Part shown: positions 41,241-51,925 of the stretch, piece by piece
Layout of the letters: each line of letters opens with the position of its first letter
How positions within the stretch are numbered: position 1 is the stretch's first letter
Origin: Ostrinia nubilalis
Taxonomy: Eukaryota > Arthropoda > Insecta > Lepidoptera > Crambidae
Assembly: GCF_963855985.1 (NCBI RefSeq)
Contig: NC_087109.1
Span: 2,934,001-2,998,000 of the forward strand
DNA length: 64,000 nt
Reading direction: 5' to 3'
The notes under the pieces: model-generated
Seen by the model: the letters and a program-made list of their open reading frames with translations, nothing else
Told to the model about the DNA's origin: nothing
Databases searched by the model: none
Program-made: the position numbers and the translations under genes

Positions 41241-42659
41241 ATGGCGCTATGTGAAGGTTGTAGACAAAATATCCCAGATAGACGATTCCTCAAATGTTCT
41301 TATTGCGATAAATTCTACGAGTTGGAATGTGCAAATGTCTCCGAGGCGCGATTTTACAATACTATGTCACCTAATAGAAAAAAGAATTGGAAATGCCAAA
41401 CGTGTATTTGTAATGCTCCTAAAAAAGACAACTCAAACACTCCTATTAGACCAAAATCTCCTGATTCATTTATTACAATGAGAAAGAAAAAAGACCAAAT
41501 CGAAATAGCTTCCATCGCATGCTTAAATCAGACAATAGATATAGACCAGTCTGTTACTGAAATATGTGACGACACACAGATGAGTACCTCTGACATAAAC
41601 GAACCACAGACTGTTACTATAGATATGATAAGCAAACTACTGGATGTGAAACTGGAACAGATCAGGACGAGTCTATTGCAAGATATTAAGAATACTATCC
41701 AGGCAGAATTTAATGCTGCATTACTAAACCTTCAGCAAGACGTCGAACACAAAACAAATGAGCTAAAAAACGAACAATCCACCATTAAGGAAGAAATAAG
41801 AGTAATAGACAAGAAGATTCAAAACATAGAAGAGCGACTACATTCACTGACTAACTCGAAGAAAATAGTTCTGTTTGGATTAAGGGAACAAAATAATGAA
41901 ACAGATTATGATCTATATGAAAGCACTTCAAGAGTGTTTCATGATATTTTGGACATAAATATTAACCCATTCATCGAGGAAATAAAACGCATTGGGAATA
42001 GAGGAAATAACCGACCATTACTGATTGAGGTGACGAATAAAAGAATGGCAAAATATATAATTCAAAATGCTAAATGCTTTAAAAACACTGGATTGGCGGT
42101 TGATATATTTATGGAAGGAAAGGAACTAAAAGACCGAAACTTGCTACGACAAAATTTAAAATCAGCGCGAAAAAATGGACACCACGCTATCATAAGAAAT
42201 AACAAATTAATTATTAATGGCATAGAAACATCTGCAATGGAAACACCCATCACGAAAACACAAGAGAAGAACAATGAAACAAAGAAAGCGAATGTCCAGC
42301 CGTCCCAGGTCCAGTCGTCCCGGGTCCAGCCGTCCCAGGCCCAGTCGTCCCAGGCCCAGGCGTCCCAGGCCCAGTCATCCCAGACCCAGCCGTCCCAGGT
42401 CCTGTCGTCCCAGGTTCAGCCGTCCCAGGCCCAGTCGTCCCGGGCCCAGCCGTCCCGGGCCCAGCCGTCCCAGGCCCAGTCGTCCCGGGCCCAGCCGTCC
42501 CAGGCCCAGTCGTCCCGGGCCCAGCCGTCCCAGGCCCAGTCGTCCCGGGCCCAGTCGTCCCAGCCACCGCAGTCCCACCCCACCCCGGCGCCCCAGCAGC
42601 GCCATGCCCACAACAGTAAGAAGACAACAACAACTACGCACAACCAGACATTTCGATAG
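41241..42659 (+). CDS. LINE ORF1 protein (472 aa)
   Basis: An N-terminal PHD-like zinc finger (CEGCRQNIPDRRFLKCSYCD ... CQTC, residues 4-56) is followed by a coiled-coil segment (about 150-205). A core similar to L1/CR1 ORF1 RNA-binding proteins follows (KKIVLFGLREQ ... EEIKRIG ... LIEVTNKRMAKYII ... LRQNLKSARKNG). The C-terminus is low-complexity, with five-residue repeats of the type QPSQA/QSSRA (about 353-442). ORF1 proteins bind LINE RNA and help target-primed reverse transcription. It overlaps the likely ORF2 start by 56 bases. Confidence 0.9.
   Translation: MALCEGCRQNIPDRRFLKCSYCDKFYELECANVSEARFYNTMSPNRKKNWKCQTCICNAPKKDNSNTPIRPKSPDSFITMRKKKDQIEIASIACLNQTIDIDQSVTEICDDTQMSTSDINEPQTVTIDMISKLLDVKLEQIRTSLLQDIKNTIQAEFNAALLNLQQDVEHKTNELKNEQSTIKEEIRVIDKKIQNIEERLHSLTNSKKIVLFGLREQNNETDYDLYESTSRVFHDILDININPFIEEIKRIGNRGNNRPLLIEVTNKRMAKYIIQNAKCFKNTGLAVDIFMEGKELKDRNLLRQNLKSARKNGHHAIIRNNKLIINGIETSAMETPITKTQEKNNETKKANVQPSQVQSSRVQPSQAQSSQAQASQAQSSQTQPSQVLSSQVQPSQAQSSRAQPSRAQPSQAQSSRAQPSQAQSSRAQPSQAQSSRAQSSQPPQSHPTPAPQQRHAHNSKKTTTTTHNQTFR
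42297..42566 (+). repeat. 15-bp minisatellite in LINE ORF1
   Basis: About 18 units of CAGCCGTCCCAGGCC and variants in tandem. The array is open in at least two forward frames and also on the reverse strand, giving long spurious proline/arginine- and glycine-rich frames. Confidence 0.92.
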
Positions 42660-44196
42660 TGGATTACTTATAACATTCCAAAACATCCAAAGTATAGGAA
42701 ATAAATTACATTTAATTGAGCACTTATTGACAGATTCTAATATTGATATTATGTTACTATCAGAAATATGGAAAAACACAAATTATTGTAACTCTATTAA
42801 TTTACCAGGCTACAAACTGGGATCATTGTACTGCAGAGAAAATTATGAGGGAGGAGGTGTCTGTTTAATGATAAAAGATAGCATAGATTTCATTGAGAGA
42901 ACTGATATAGTTAACTATTCTGTAGAATTTATTATAGAATTTTGTGCCATAGAAATACCTAAACTAAATACTATTGTAATAGGACTTTACAGAGCAGACC
43001 GCCATACTGATACTTTCTACGAACAAATCAATAAACTGCTAAAAAAACTAAACACGAAAGACAAAAACAAATACATAGTGATAGGTGGAGATTTTAATAT
43101 AAATATGCATGTAAACAATAAACAATCCCAAGAGCTTATAAATACAATGAACTCATTTAATTTAAAACAACTTATCCGCGAACCAACGAGGGTAACTAAA
43201 ACAACTTCATCCTGTATTGACTTAGTATTCACAAATTACACTAGCCTAGTAAAAAAATCTTACGTTGAGGACTATAGCCTATCTGACCACAAAGCTGTTC
43301 ATATTAAACTAAATTCTGATTGGCATTACGAAAACAACAATACTATTTACAAACAAAAAAGAATATTTACAAAAAACAACATAAATATGTTTAAAGATTC
43401 GCTAAAAGAGCAGAATTGGAATAATATCATAGATCAAAATAAAAGTGTAGACTATAACTATAATTCATTCATAACAGTAATAAAGAATAATCTAAATAAA
43501 CATATTCCGATGAATAATATAAAAATTAAGAATACTACAAAAAAAACATGGTTAACAACAGGAATAAAAAAATCATGCATTCATAAAAGAGCGTTAGGTA
43601 AACTTGCAAAGGAAACAAATAGTGAAATCATTAAACATTATTACAAATCATATACGAAAACATTAAAACGTTGTGTCAAAACTTCAAAGAAGTTAATGTA
43701 TATTAAACAAATGAAAAACTCCGATAACAAAATAAAAACTATGTGGAATATAATAAATAGCAAAACGGGAAAAAATAAACAGAAAAAATATAAAAACATG
43801 CAACTAGTAATCAATAATAAAATCATAGACTGTCCAAAAGAGATAACAGAAACCTTCAACAACTACTTTGTTACTGTCGGCCAAAACAATAACAAAAATA
43901 TCAATATAGGACAACCTGTAATTGACCCCCCAGTAAATTCACTATACCTAAACCCCGTTACAAACAAAGAAATAATGAAAATTATAAATAATTTAAAAAC
44001 CAAACATAGCTATGGTGTAGATGGTATTCCACCAAAACTACTAAAGCATTGTGCAGAAGAACTATCTCAACCTCTCACCTCTATAATTAATCAGAGTTTC
44101 CGCGATGGTGAATTTCCAAACCTACTAAAGATGTCGCTAGTTAAACCAGTTCATAAAAAGGCGATAAGAGCAATCCCAAACATTATAGACCAATAG
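42604..44196 (+). pseudogene. LINE ORF2, endonuclease and N-terminal reverse transcriptase
   Basis: Likely start ATG 42604 (MPTTVRRQQQ), overlapping the end of ORF1. The frame is also open upstream through the minisatellite. An APE-type endonuclease follows: LITFQNIQSIGNK, LLSEIW (catalytic Glu), IVIGGDFNIN (Asp/Asn) and YSLSDHKAVH (catalytic His). The reverse-transcriptase N-terminus ends in SYGVDGIPPKLLK and LVKPVHKK. A one-base deletion near 44162 throws the frame into a stop at 44194. The reverse transcriptase continues in another frame. Confidence 0.9.
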
Positions 44197-45539
44197 CAAT
44201 CTTACCATCATTTTCTAAAGTAATTGAAAAAGCCATGTGCAATAGGTTATACACGTTTTTAGAAAAATTTAATATCTTAGATGATTGTCAGAATGGGTTC
44301 CGGAAATCTAGGTCAACCACCTTGGCAGTGTATAAATACATCCAAGCCGCTCTTCAACACATAAATGATAAAAAATATGCCTTAAGCATATTAATAGATA
44401 TGACAAAGGCATATGATAAAGTGTCACATAGCATCCTTTTGTCCAAATTATATGGCTCAGGTATACGAGGTACTGCATACAACTGGTTCAAATCATACCT
44501 AACAAACAGAAAACAAATAGTCCAAATAGAATACCACAACACTTCAACGAACAAAATAGAAATAATCACATCAGAAGAAAGAGACATGACCTGTTCCATC
44601 CCCCAGGGAAGTGTACTAGGTTGTGTACTCTTTTTAATTTATATTAACGATCTTCCGAAAATCTTAAATAGAGAAATATCATTTCCCATACTTTTTGCAG
44701 ACGACGTGTCTATTTTAATCAAGTGCGAAAAAAACTCAAATCCTAACACCCTTATCAATGATACATTATCAAATATTACACATTGGCTTAAACTACACAA
44801 CCTAGAAATAAATCTTAATAAAACAAAAATAATGCAATTCCGACCATATACAATAGCTCCCCTAAACATGAATATAATACTGGACAAAACACAATTAGAA
44901 ACAGTAGATACTTTTAAATTGCTAGGACTACATATAGATACAAACATCAATTGGAAAACACATATCGATCAAATAAAAACTAAATTATCAAAGTTCACAT
45001 ACGCCCTTTTCGAAATCAAACACAGCACCAACACAGAAACAGCATTAACGACATACTACGCGTACGCATATTCCTGGCTGAAATATGGCATAATGCTATG
45101 GGGCAACAGCGTAAATGCCAATGACTTGTTTCTACTACAGAAAAAATGTGTAAGAATTATAGCCCAAATAGATAATACACAAAGCTGTAAACCATATTTC
45201 AAAAAATACAAATTAATGACTCTAACATCAATATACATACACGATTTATGTTCATTTGTTTATAAAAACATAAATTCATTCCAAAAAATGCAAGACACCC
45301 ATAACGTAAACACTCGTCATAAAGAAAAATTATGCCTACCATACTCGAGAATTAAAATGCTGAATAGCAGCCCATACTATATGGCCATCAAGCTATACAA
45401 TAAATTACCACTGGAAATAAAAAACGAACAAAAGTACACAATTTTTAACAACAAGCTAAAACAATTCTTAATAAATAACTGCTACTACAAACTAGACGAA
45501 TATTTAAATAACAAACCCTATAAAACAACATATAAATAA
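44165..45539 (+). pseudogene. LINE ORF2, reverse transcriptase core and C-terminus
   Basis: Continues ORF2 in the next frame: NGFRKSRSTTLAVYKYI, LIDMTKAYDKV, SIPQGSVLGCVLFLIYIND and the catalytic FADDVSILIK are all present, followed by the thumb-type region and a C-terminus rich in lysine and asparagine. Only the one-base break separates it from the upstream ORF2 part, so this copy may be recent. A sequencing error would also explain it. Confidence 0.92.
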
Positions 45540-45840
45540 TACAACAAACTAACTTTTTATACTTTTTAATTTTTTATTAAAATACCTCATTATGGCGCTC
45601 TGAGTATTTAGCAAATATATTATATATAACATAATATATTATATTCAATAGAATATTTGATTTAATATTAATGTAACACTCATACTTACTTACTTATTTA
45701 TAAAAATAAATAATGTAGCCCTCCCATCAAACCTTTGCAATGCCTTAACTAGGTAACTAAGTAATAAGCACTCATGTATTAATGATAAGACCTTTAATGT
45801 ACACTTAGTAGGCAAATAAACAATTTGAATTTGAATTTGA
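45540..45840 (+). other. LINE 3' UTR and (TTTGAA) tail
   Basis: An AT-rich 3' UTR ending in CAAATAAACAATTTGAATTTGA. The tail type equals those at 20945 and 5588. Confidence 0.8.
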
Positions 45841-46238
45841 CAGCGTTAAGATTGCAAAGGTACGCCATAATATTGTCGGCGTATAATTATATAGTTCAAT
45901 ATGTGTCGAGCGATCAAAACCTAGTTGCAGATTATTTTTCACGCGCACCTGTTACGAGTGATAATAATAGTGATAACAAATCGAGTTGTTACCAACATGT
46001 AGACACTCATTATGCACTTAAATTTTTAGATGAAGTTTCTCCGGCTATTACAAATCATGATATTGCGCTGGCAACGGAACAAGATAGGGAATTAACTATA
46101 GTAAAAAAATACATGCAATTTGGTTGGCCGCGAAAAATAAGCTGTAAATCTATTTTGCCATATTTTTTATGTAGGTCTGACCTACAATACGAAACGGGGT
46201 GTCTATTTCGGGGCCACAAGGTCATACCTACGATTTTA

Positions 46239-46903
46239 AAGCGCGCTCTACACTCGCGGCGCGAAAGGCCGCGAAAGCCGCGAAACGCGTGTGTAGATGG
46301 TTTCGCGGACTTTCGCGCGTTCACGTTCACGCTTCGCGCCGTTCCCCGTTCGTTGTCGGTTTTTTGTCCCGCGACAAAGGTTCACGCTTGGTTCACGGCG
46401 CGCGATCGCGAACGCAACTACACTCGCAGTTTTTCGCAGTAGCTGAGAAGACGCCGTCGCAAGTGGTTGTGCATTATTGCGTACTTACTAACGTTCTTTT
46501 TTTTAAAATGAGTACTACATGGAATAATGAACTTGAGTTGAAATTTATCGAGCGTTTCCAATCCGAACCAATACTTTGGCAGTCCAAACACAAGGACCAT
46601 ATGATAAAAATAAAAATAAGACCCACGATGCCTGGATGGACCCGCGATGGATTTGAGTCATCCACCATCGTCTTTTTATCCATCTCTTTTTTATTTGTGT
46701 CTTATTTTTAATACATAGGTAATTGTAATACGATATAGCACAAGCGTCACCGCAGCAGCGATAATCACGTCGTCATCCATTGAGGCCGCGAACGAGACTG
46801 CGAGGCTTCGCGAGTGTGGAGAGACACATATAAACGCGAAGGGCACAGCGCGAATCGCGGCGTGAATTCACAGCAAGAATCGCGAGCGAGTGTAGAGCGC
46901 GCT
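46239..46903. mobile_element. PIF/Harbinger-like element with TTA target duplication
   Basis: The terminal inverted repeats AAGCGCGCTCTACACTCGC and GCGAGTGTAGAGCGCGC are flanked by TTA (or TTTA) on both sides. Without it the gypsy frame reads through in phase. A TTA target is typical of PIF/Harbinger. Both ends are CpG-rich with CGCGAA words. It carries the start of a MADF-like frame (46508) but no transposase. Confidence 0.85.
46508..46711 (+). pseudogene. MADF (Myb/SANT-like) domain start inside the Harbinger-like element
   Basis: ATG 46508 opens a frame with WNNELELKFIERFQSEPILW and SKHKDH, the beginning of a MADF domain, which in Harbinger elements is the second, DNA-binding protein that works with the transposase. 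After about 33 residues the similarity ends and the frame runs into unrelated sequence (stop at 46709-46711). It is a truncated first exon or deletion derivative. Confidence 0.7.
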
Positions 46904-48328
46904 TTAGAGAGAAAATATTACACGAATTACATGATTCTCACTTAGGTATTTCAAAAACTAAAAGTAACGCACGTAGCAGAATGTGGTGGCCGGGCATCGA
47001 TCGCGACATCGAGCGCTGGATCGGGTCCTGCGCCGCCCCGCCCCGCGACCCGCCCGCGCCCTGGCCCGCCGCCACCGCGCCGTGGCAGCGCGTGCACATA
47101 GACTACATGACTGTCGGGCAAAGGGTATACCTGGTGGTGGTTGATTCGTTCAGTAAATGGTTGGAGTGCCTGCACATGAGTAGCGGAACTTCGACGAGGG
47201 CTCTGATATCTAAATTAAAGTATATTTTTTCTATTTTCGGTATACCGCTCGTAATTGTATCTGATAATGATGTAAAAATTAATTCAAATGAATTTAAAAC
47301 CTTCTGTGCGAGTAATGGAATTAAATATATGACTTCACCCATATATCATCCTCCTAGTAACGGCCAAGCAGAAAATTCAGTAAGAACATGTAAAAAAATG
47401 TTAAAATGTATTATTCAAGATAATTTGCCATCCAATAAAATTGATGAGGTATTATTAGGTTATTTGTTTAATTATAGAAACACCGTGCATTGTACTACCG
47501 AGGAGACACCCGCCAAACTTATGTTTGGAAGATGTTTACGTTCCCGTCTAGATCTGATATTACCAACAAAATTAACAGACACGTTAGAACCAGTCCCAGT
47601 TAAAAGACATTTTGAATTAGGTGATATTGTTTGGACTCGTTGGTATAATGCACGTAAAGAGACTTGGCAACTAGGTTTAATTAAGGAAAAGGTAGGAAAC
47701 AAAATGTATAAAATTTATTTGAGTCATTTTGATGTTTATTGTATTAGACACGTGGATCAGATAATTAAATACACTGGTAACAGCTGGTCTGAGACAAACA
47801 TACGTAATAATAATAATTCGTCGCAATCGCAAACAAATTTACCGCCACCTTTGAGTCTTGCGGTCCGTAACACAGTAGCGTCACCCACTTGTACCCCAGA
47901 ACAGCCCGTGCCATTAATTACAGAGCATCAATGTTCTGCTGGGCCCTCTGAACAAGTGCAATCTAGCATAACTCATAACTCAGACCGGGTGGTGCTCAGC
48001 GATGATGAGTATGGCGATTGTGAGGATGACGAATGCGCAAGGGAGAGTAGTACAGTAGCAGGTGACGAGCCGCCCGAGCCGGCCAGCACGGCGGCCCCCG
48101 CCGCCGGGACGCCCCCGCGGGAGCCCGACCCGGGTGAAGCGCCGTCTTTGCCCTCGCAAGCACCCACACACCCATACTTATTACGTCCTAGGAAACACGT
48201 AGATTATAAGAAATATCTTTAACTTGCTTATGTTTAGTTTACTCTAAGTTTAACTAGTTTATATAATCGTAGTTAATTAACATTGGCTATGTTTTGTCAC
48301 CAGGTTCCAAAAATTAAGTGTGGAGGAA

Positions 48329-48470
48329 TGATGTGTATGCGCGTCTACGCGCATAATATATAGAACCTACCTACATTGTACTCGTAGTAACAAAAGTTGA
48401 TGTCTGTGTCGCTGTCATCGTTTAGTAATAAACTCGAGTTCAAAGCGATCGGTGTGTTTCATTTATATCA
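48329..48470 (+). repeat. Gypsy 3' LTR
   Basis: 142 bp, TGATGTGTATGCGCG...TTTATATCA. Its last 50 bases equal 38167-38216. A possible polyadenylation signal (AATAAA) lies at 48426-48431. Confidence 0.88.
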
Positions 48471-48483
48471 AGTTTACGCTCCA

Positions 48484-49760
48484 CCCAGCGCCCATCCAAC
48501 TCCAAAACCCCGAAACCTTTCAGCTCGAGTTGCAAAATCGTTTCGAATGCCTAGGAGACTGAAAATGTGGACGAATACAATGACAGGTTCGTGGAAATTG
48601 TCCAAACGACTGGGTCTAATTTCTTTAAAACCGTCGTTCAAAAGGAACCAAAAAGATCTCTGACCTCACCAATAAACTTATGCAAGAGAGACGGAACTTG
48701 GTTCTGCAGTCCTCTGAAGATGCTGCTCAGTATCGGCATCTTAACAGACAGATCTCCAAGTCTTTGACTCACGACCTACGCCAATTTAATACAGATCGTA
48801 TTAAAGAGGCGATTGAGCGTACCAAAGGCTCTAGTGTTCGCAAGGGATCTGTCTGTTGGCCAAAGCCAACTGACCAAGCTGAAGACCGAGGATGACAGAG
48901 ACATCTCGTTGGGGCCTGAGTTATTGGAAGAGATTGAGAAGTTCTACGGACAACTATAAACGAGTGCATGTACACCTGTCACAAATCTAGCCGGAGAGCC
49001 AAGAGCTAGATTGACCCGACACTACACCGAAGATATCCCGGACGTCAGTCTGTACGAGATTAGAATGGCTCTCAAACAGCTGAAAAACAACAAGGCACCG
49101 GGTGATGATGGAATCACTGCTGAGCTTCTAAAAGCAGGCGGAACGCCGGTAAAAGGATCTTCAGGGGCTGTTCGATTCCGTCATACTCGAGGGAAAAACG
49201 CCTACGGCATGGCACAGAAGTGTGGTGATACTCTTCTTCAAAAAAGACGACAAAATCTTGTTAAAAACTATAGACCCATCTCACTTCTGAGCCATGTCTA
49301 CGTCCGAAACTATTCACCATCTCCCTGGAAGCTCAAGCTTCTGGACTGGAGCGGATTCGGCATAAATATCAACGGCGAGTATATCACCCACCTTCGTTTC
49401 GCGGACGATATCGTAGTCATGGCTGAGACCGTGGAGGATATAAGCACAATGCTCGATGGCCTCAGTAGAGCCTCTCAACAAGTGGGTCAAAAATCATGTC
49501 AAATACCCATGTTGTACCCACTCCTCTGAAGGTTGGAGACACTACACTCGAAGTTGTTGACAATTATGTATAGGTACCTAGCACAAACAGTGCAGTTAGG
49601 TAGGTCCAACTTCGAGAAAGAGGTCAATCGTCGAATCCAACTCGGCTGGGTAGCGTTCGGGAAGCTTCGCAATATTTTCACGTCCGAAATACCGCAGTGT
49701 CTCAAGACAAAAGTCTTTGATCAGTGTGTGTTGCCAGTGATGCTCGGTTTTTTATGGTCG
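48484..49760 (+). pseudogene. RTE-type LINE remnant
   Basis: Broken frames contain ALKQLKNNKAPGDDGITAEL, KNYRPISLLSHVY, GEYITHLRFADDIVVMAETV (catalytic FADD), EVNRRIQLGWVAFGKLR and KTKVFDQCVLPVM, in RTE order. Internal deletions remove much of the palm region (between about 49300 and 49345), and frames change several times. No tail was seen. It lies directly after the gypsy 3' LTR. Confidence 0.8.
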
Positions 49761-49764
49761 GGAG

Positions 49765-49973
49765 GTGGGTGGACACGAATTTTCATTTCCCAGTAAGGCA
49801 CATTGACCATTATAAAACCTAGTATGTTCATGCACTTACTAGGTTTCGAAATGGTTTATGTTACTTACTGGTTTTTTAAAATGGTCAAATTGGGTTTGTG
49901 GTGTAGTTACTAGGTTTGGAGTCCCTTGCCTTTTAGGCTTCTAGTTGTTTGATCGCAATTTCTGTCTTTGTAT
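49765..49973. other. Unassigned sequence with repeated 'TTACTAGGTTT' phrases
   Basis: The ACTAGGTTT phrase occurs three times within about 100 bp. It is probably a decayed repeat related to 36885-36960. Confidence 0.35.
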
Positions 49974-50188
49974 TCTTCTGCGGTCAAAAGCGGAGTAAGA
50001 AATTGTACATAATATCAATGGTTTCACGGTCGAATATTCATTCGGTTCGGTGAACTGCTAAAAACTCAAACGATGTGTTGGTCAAACGTGCATTGGTCTA
50101 CATTTCATTCGGTGAAAATTATAAAAGTGAAAAAATTCCATGGGATCTGTCAGTTGATAAAATGATTTTCGAAAACATGTTCGGGACT
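49974..50188 (-). repeat. Repeat copy, inverted partner of 24529-24738
   Basis: The reverse-complement copy, ending at ATGTTCGGGACT. See the partner entry for features. Confidence 0.7.
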
Positions 50189-50189
50189 C

Positions 50190-51139
50190 CTTTCTCCAAG
50201 TCGATATTTTCTATCGCCAGGTAGTTAAAAAGTGTATGCCTTCATTTTTTAGCTGTAAAAAGGGGCTTATAACTAGAGGGTTAGTGAATTATGACTACGG
50301 TGTTAATTGTATTTTGTATTTTCAAAGCGTCAAGTCTTTTGTTTTTGACCTGCTTTCAACAAAATGTTAAAACACGAAAAAAGTGCATTTGGAAATAATT
50401 TTAATATACTTCAGATGAACATTACAAAATTTTAAATTTTGAAAATAGGTATCTATGTCATAAATCACTCAGAAGTATGGGAGCTCCCTTTTGAAGCGAT
50501 TTCAAGATATTGTTCTTCCTGGCTTGCAAAATGGATGGTTTTCTACTTTGGAGGTGGAAGAACATGCAATTTGGTTTGGTAGTTTGTATTTTATGCGCAT
50601 TTTTTGCAATTTTTATAATATTTTAAATAGTTTTTTAGCGATAACTTCAGAAATTTTAGAGATATCTTGATGAAACTTGTATCAAGCTGTAGAGGATAAA
50701 ATTACGCATCTGTGTAATTTATTAAAATATTGTAAAACTAATTGCCACTTTGAAAAAAATTGTAAACATCGCGATTTACCTGAAGAAAGAGATGACTGGG
50801 AAAAGGGCAGAGAAGTAGCCTGGCCCTATAATAAATATGAAACGAGTTTCTCAAGTCGGCAAGTTTAGTTCAGTTCCGAGTTTAGTTCAGATTATAGGTA
50901 GACACTAAAGTAAAAAATAATATAAACTACTTTTAAAAAATTTTTGGATTAAAAAATAAATTGACTCCTAAAAAGTACACTAAAAAGTAGAAAAATTGTT
51001 ACAATATTTATAAAATTTTTGGTCAGTAGTACTAAGTAAAAACATTGTTCTGATTATTGATAAATTCAAATTTAAATAATTATCGTCCTTATTGTACATC
51101 AAGGAGCGTTTACTTTTGTGCTACAAACTGTGCGAGTGC
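50190..51139. other. Unassigned intergenic sequence
   Basis: AT-rich sequence. An open frame at 50677-50868 (containing CNLLKYCKTNCHFEKNCK) has no recognised family and no splice or promoter context, and is not called. Confidence 0.4.
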
Positions 51140-51528
51140 AGCGGTATCTCACATTTTGCGAATTAATTTCGCCTAATTTTACTAAGCGCAAGAGCCGTAA
51201 GTAAATATACGGCCATTGTGATTAAAAATAATGAGATACCTCTCAGCCTCTTAGTAATATCGTATAAATTTGAGATATGCAAAATTTTCTTAGTAGTTTT
51301 AAGGTAGTTTCTGGGTAAGATAGAGTCACAAAATATAACAGAAGACAAACTTCATACTAAACGCGCTCGAGCCACGCACACATAGACACCGCTCTAGCAA
51401 GACTGTCTTGGACGAATGCGAGCGCGACGTGGCGCGACAGACGTTCGCCACACGTTCGCTGTGGTTCGCTTGAGTCACGCGCCGGTCAACCGCCTGTGAT
51501 ATTATTTTGTTTTGCGAAATTCACGAAA

Positions 51529-51636
51529 ATGAGTGAACAGAAAAAGTCGTATTATAATTGTTCTGTATTTGGTTGCTTTAATCTCATCATTAAATACCGA
51601 ATTTTCATTTTTTAAATTACCAGTTGATTCGGGGAG
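51529..51636 (+). pseudogene. THAP-domain first exon remnant
   Basis: ATG 51529 begins a frame with NCSVFGCFN (C-x4-C of a THAP zinc finger). After a frame break it continues as TEFSFFKLPVDSGR, matching the 'F..FP.D...R' part of the THAP domain, followed by GTAAGTAAG as a splice donor. THAP domains bind terminal repeats in P-type transposases. The frame is broken and the following exons are absent. Confidence 0.6.
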
Positions 51637-51737
51637 GTAAGTAAGTTATTTATTAGAATTTCAATTGAAATTGAAAGCCAACTCAATTATTAGGCATATC
51701 GAATTGTTTTAGAGAGGTTTTAGGAATTATTGGATAA

Positions 51738-51925
51738 CTAGCTTTTGCCCGCGGCTTCACCCGCGTGAAATTTAGTTTGTCACAGATCGTCATAAATTAT
51801 AGCCTATATGTTATTCAGGGTTATAAACAATAATACTGTAAAGTTACATCAAAATCCGTTCAGTAGTTTTTGCGTGAAAGAGCAACAAACATCCAGACAT
51901 CCAAACTTTCGCATTTATAATACCT
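51738..51925 (-). mobile_element. Short Helitron-like or SINE-like element ending CTAG
   Basis: On the minus strand it runs from a TATTATAAATGCGAAAG-like start to a GC-rich hairpin and CTAG (plus 51738-51741). It is distinct in the body from the 11097 family. Confidence 0.55.

Larger units (their letters stand above)
40762..45840 (+). mobile_element. CR1-like LINE, about 5.1 kb, apparently full length
   Basis: Starts with a GC-rich 5' end (CCAGTGAGTGAGGGCGCC), then a 5' UTR, ORF1, ORF2, a 3' UTR and a (TTTGAA) tail. It is inserted in the gypsy RNase H region; the flanks ACGGCG and ACAGCG are close, suggesting a short imperfect target duplication. ORF2 has one frameshift. Related 5'-truncated pieces are at 19320-20945 and 5380-5588. 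Confidence 0.9.
45841..48222 (+). pseudogene. Gypsy RNase H end, linker and integrase
   Basis: Resumes with ALRLQRYAIILSAYNYIVQY and NLVADYFSRAP (end of RNase H). The integrase linker and HHCC-like region (HELHDSHLG, RMWWPGIDRDIERW) follow; only one cysteine of the second pair is seen. The integrase core has VHIDYM, VVVDSFSKWLE, IVSDND and HPPSNGQAEN (DDE), then a C-terminal domain (FELGDIVWTRWYN). An acidic, proline-rich tail ends in LLRPRKHVDYKKYL. The frame from 46981 to the stop is open. The Harbinger-like element interrupts it at 46239-46903. Confidence 0.9.
38167..48470 (+). mobile_element. Ty3/gypsy retrotransposon with nested LINE and Harbinger-like element
   Basis: The 5' LTR is truncated to its last 50 bp (38167-38216). 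The 3' LTR is 142 bp (48329-48470), preceded by the purine-rich tract AAGTGTGGAGGAA. The primer site TGGCGAACGAGGA starts at 38218. Gag-pol runs from 38256, is interrupted within RNase H by a CR1-like LINE (40762-45840), resumes at 45841, is interrupted again (46239-46903) and ends at 48222. There is no env-like frame. The missing 5' LTR start means no target duplication can be read. Confidence 0.92.

Noticed and set aside
42250..42779. Minus-strand frames with Gly-Pro-Gly-Thr and Gly-Arg-Leu-Gly repeats
   Set aside because: Antisense readings of the 15-bp minisatellite in LINE ORF1.
50677..50868. 63-codon frame with several cysteines
   Set aside because: No family recognised, no conserved start or splice sites, and surrounded by unassigned AT-rich DNA.
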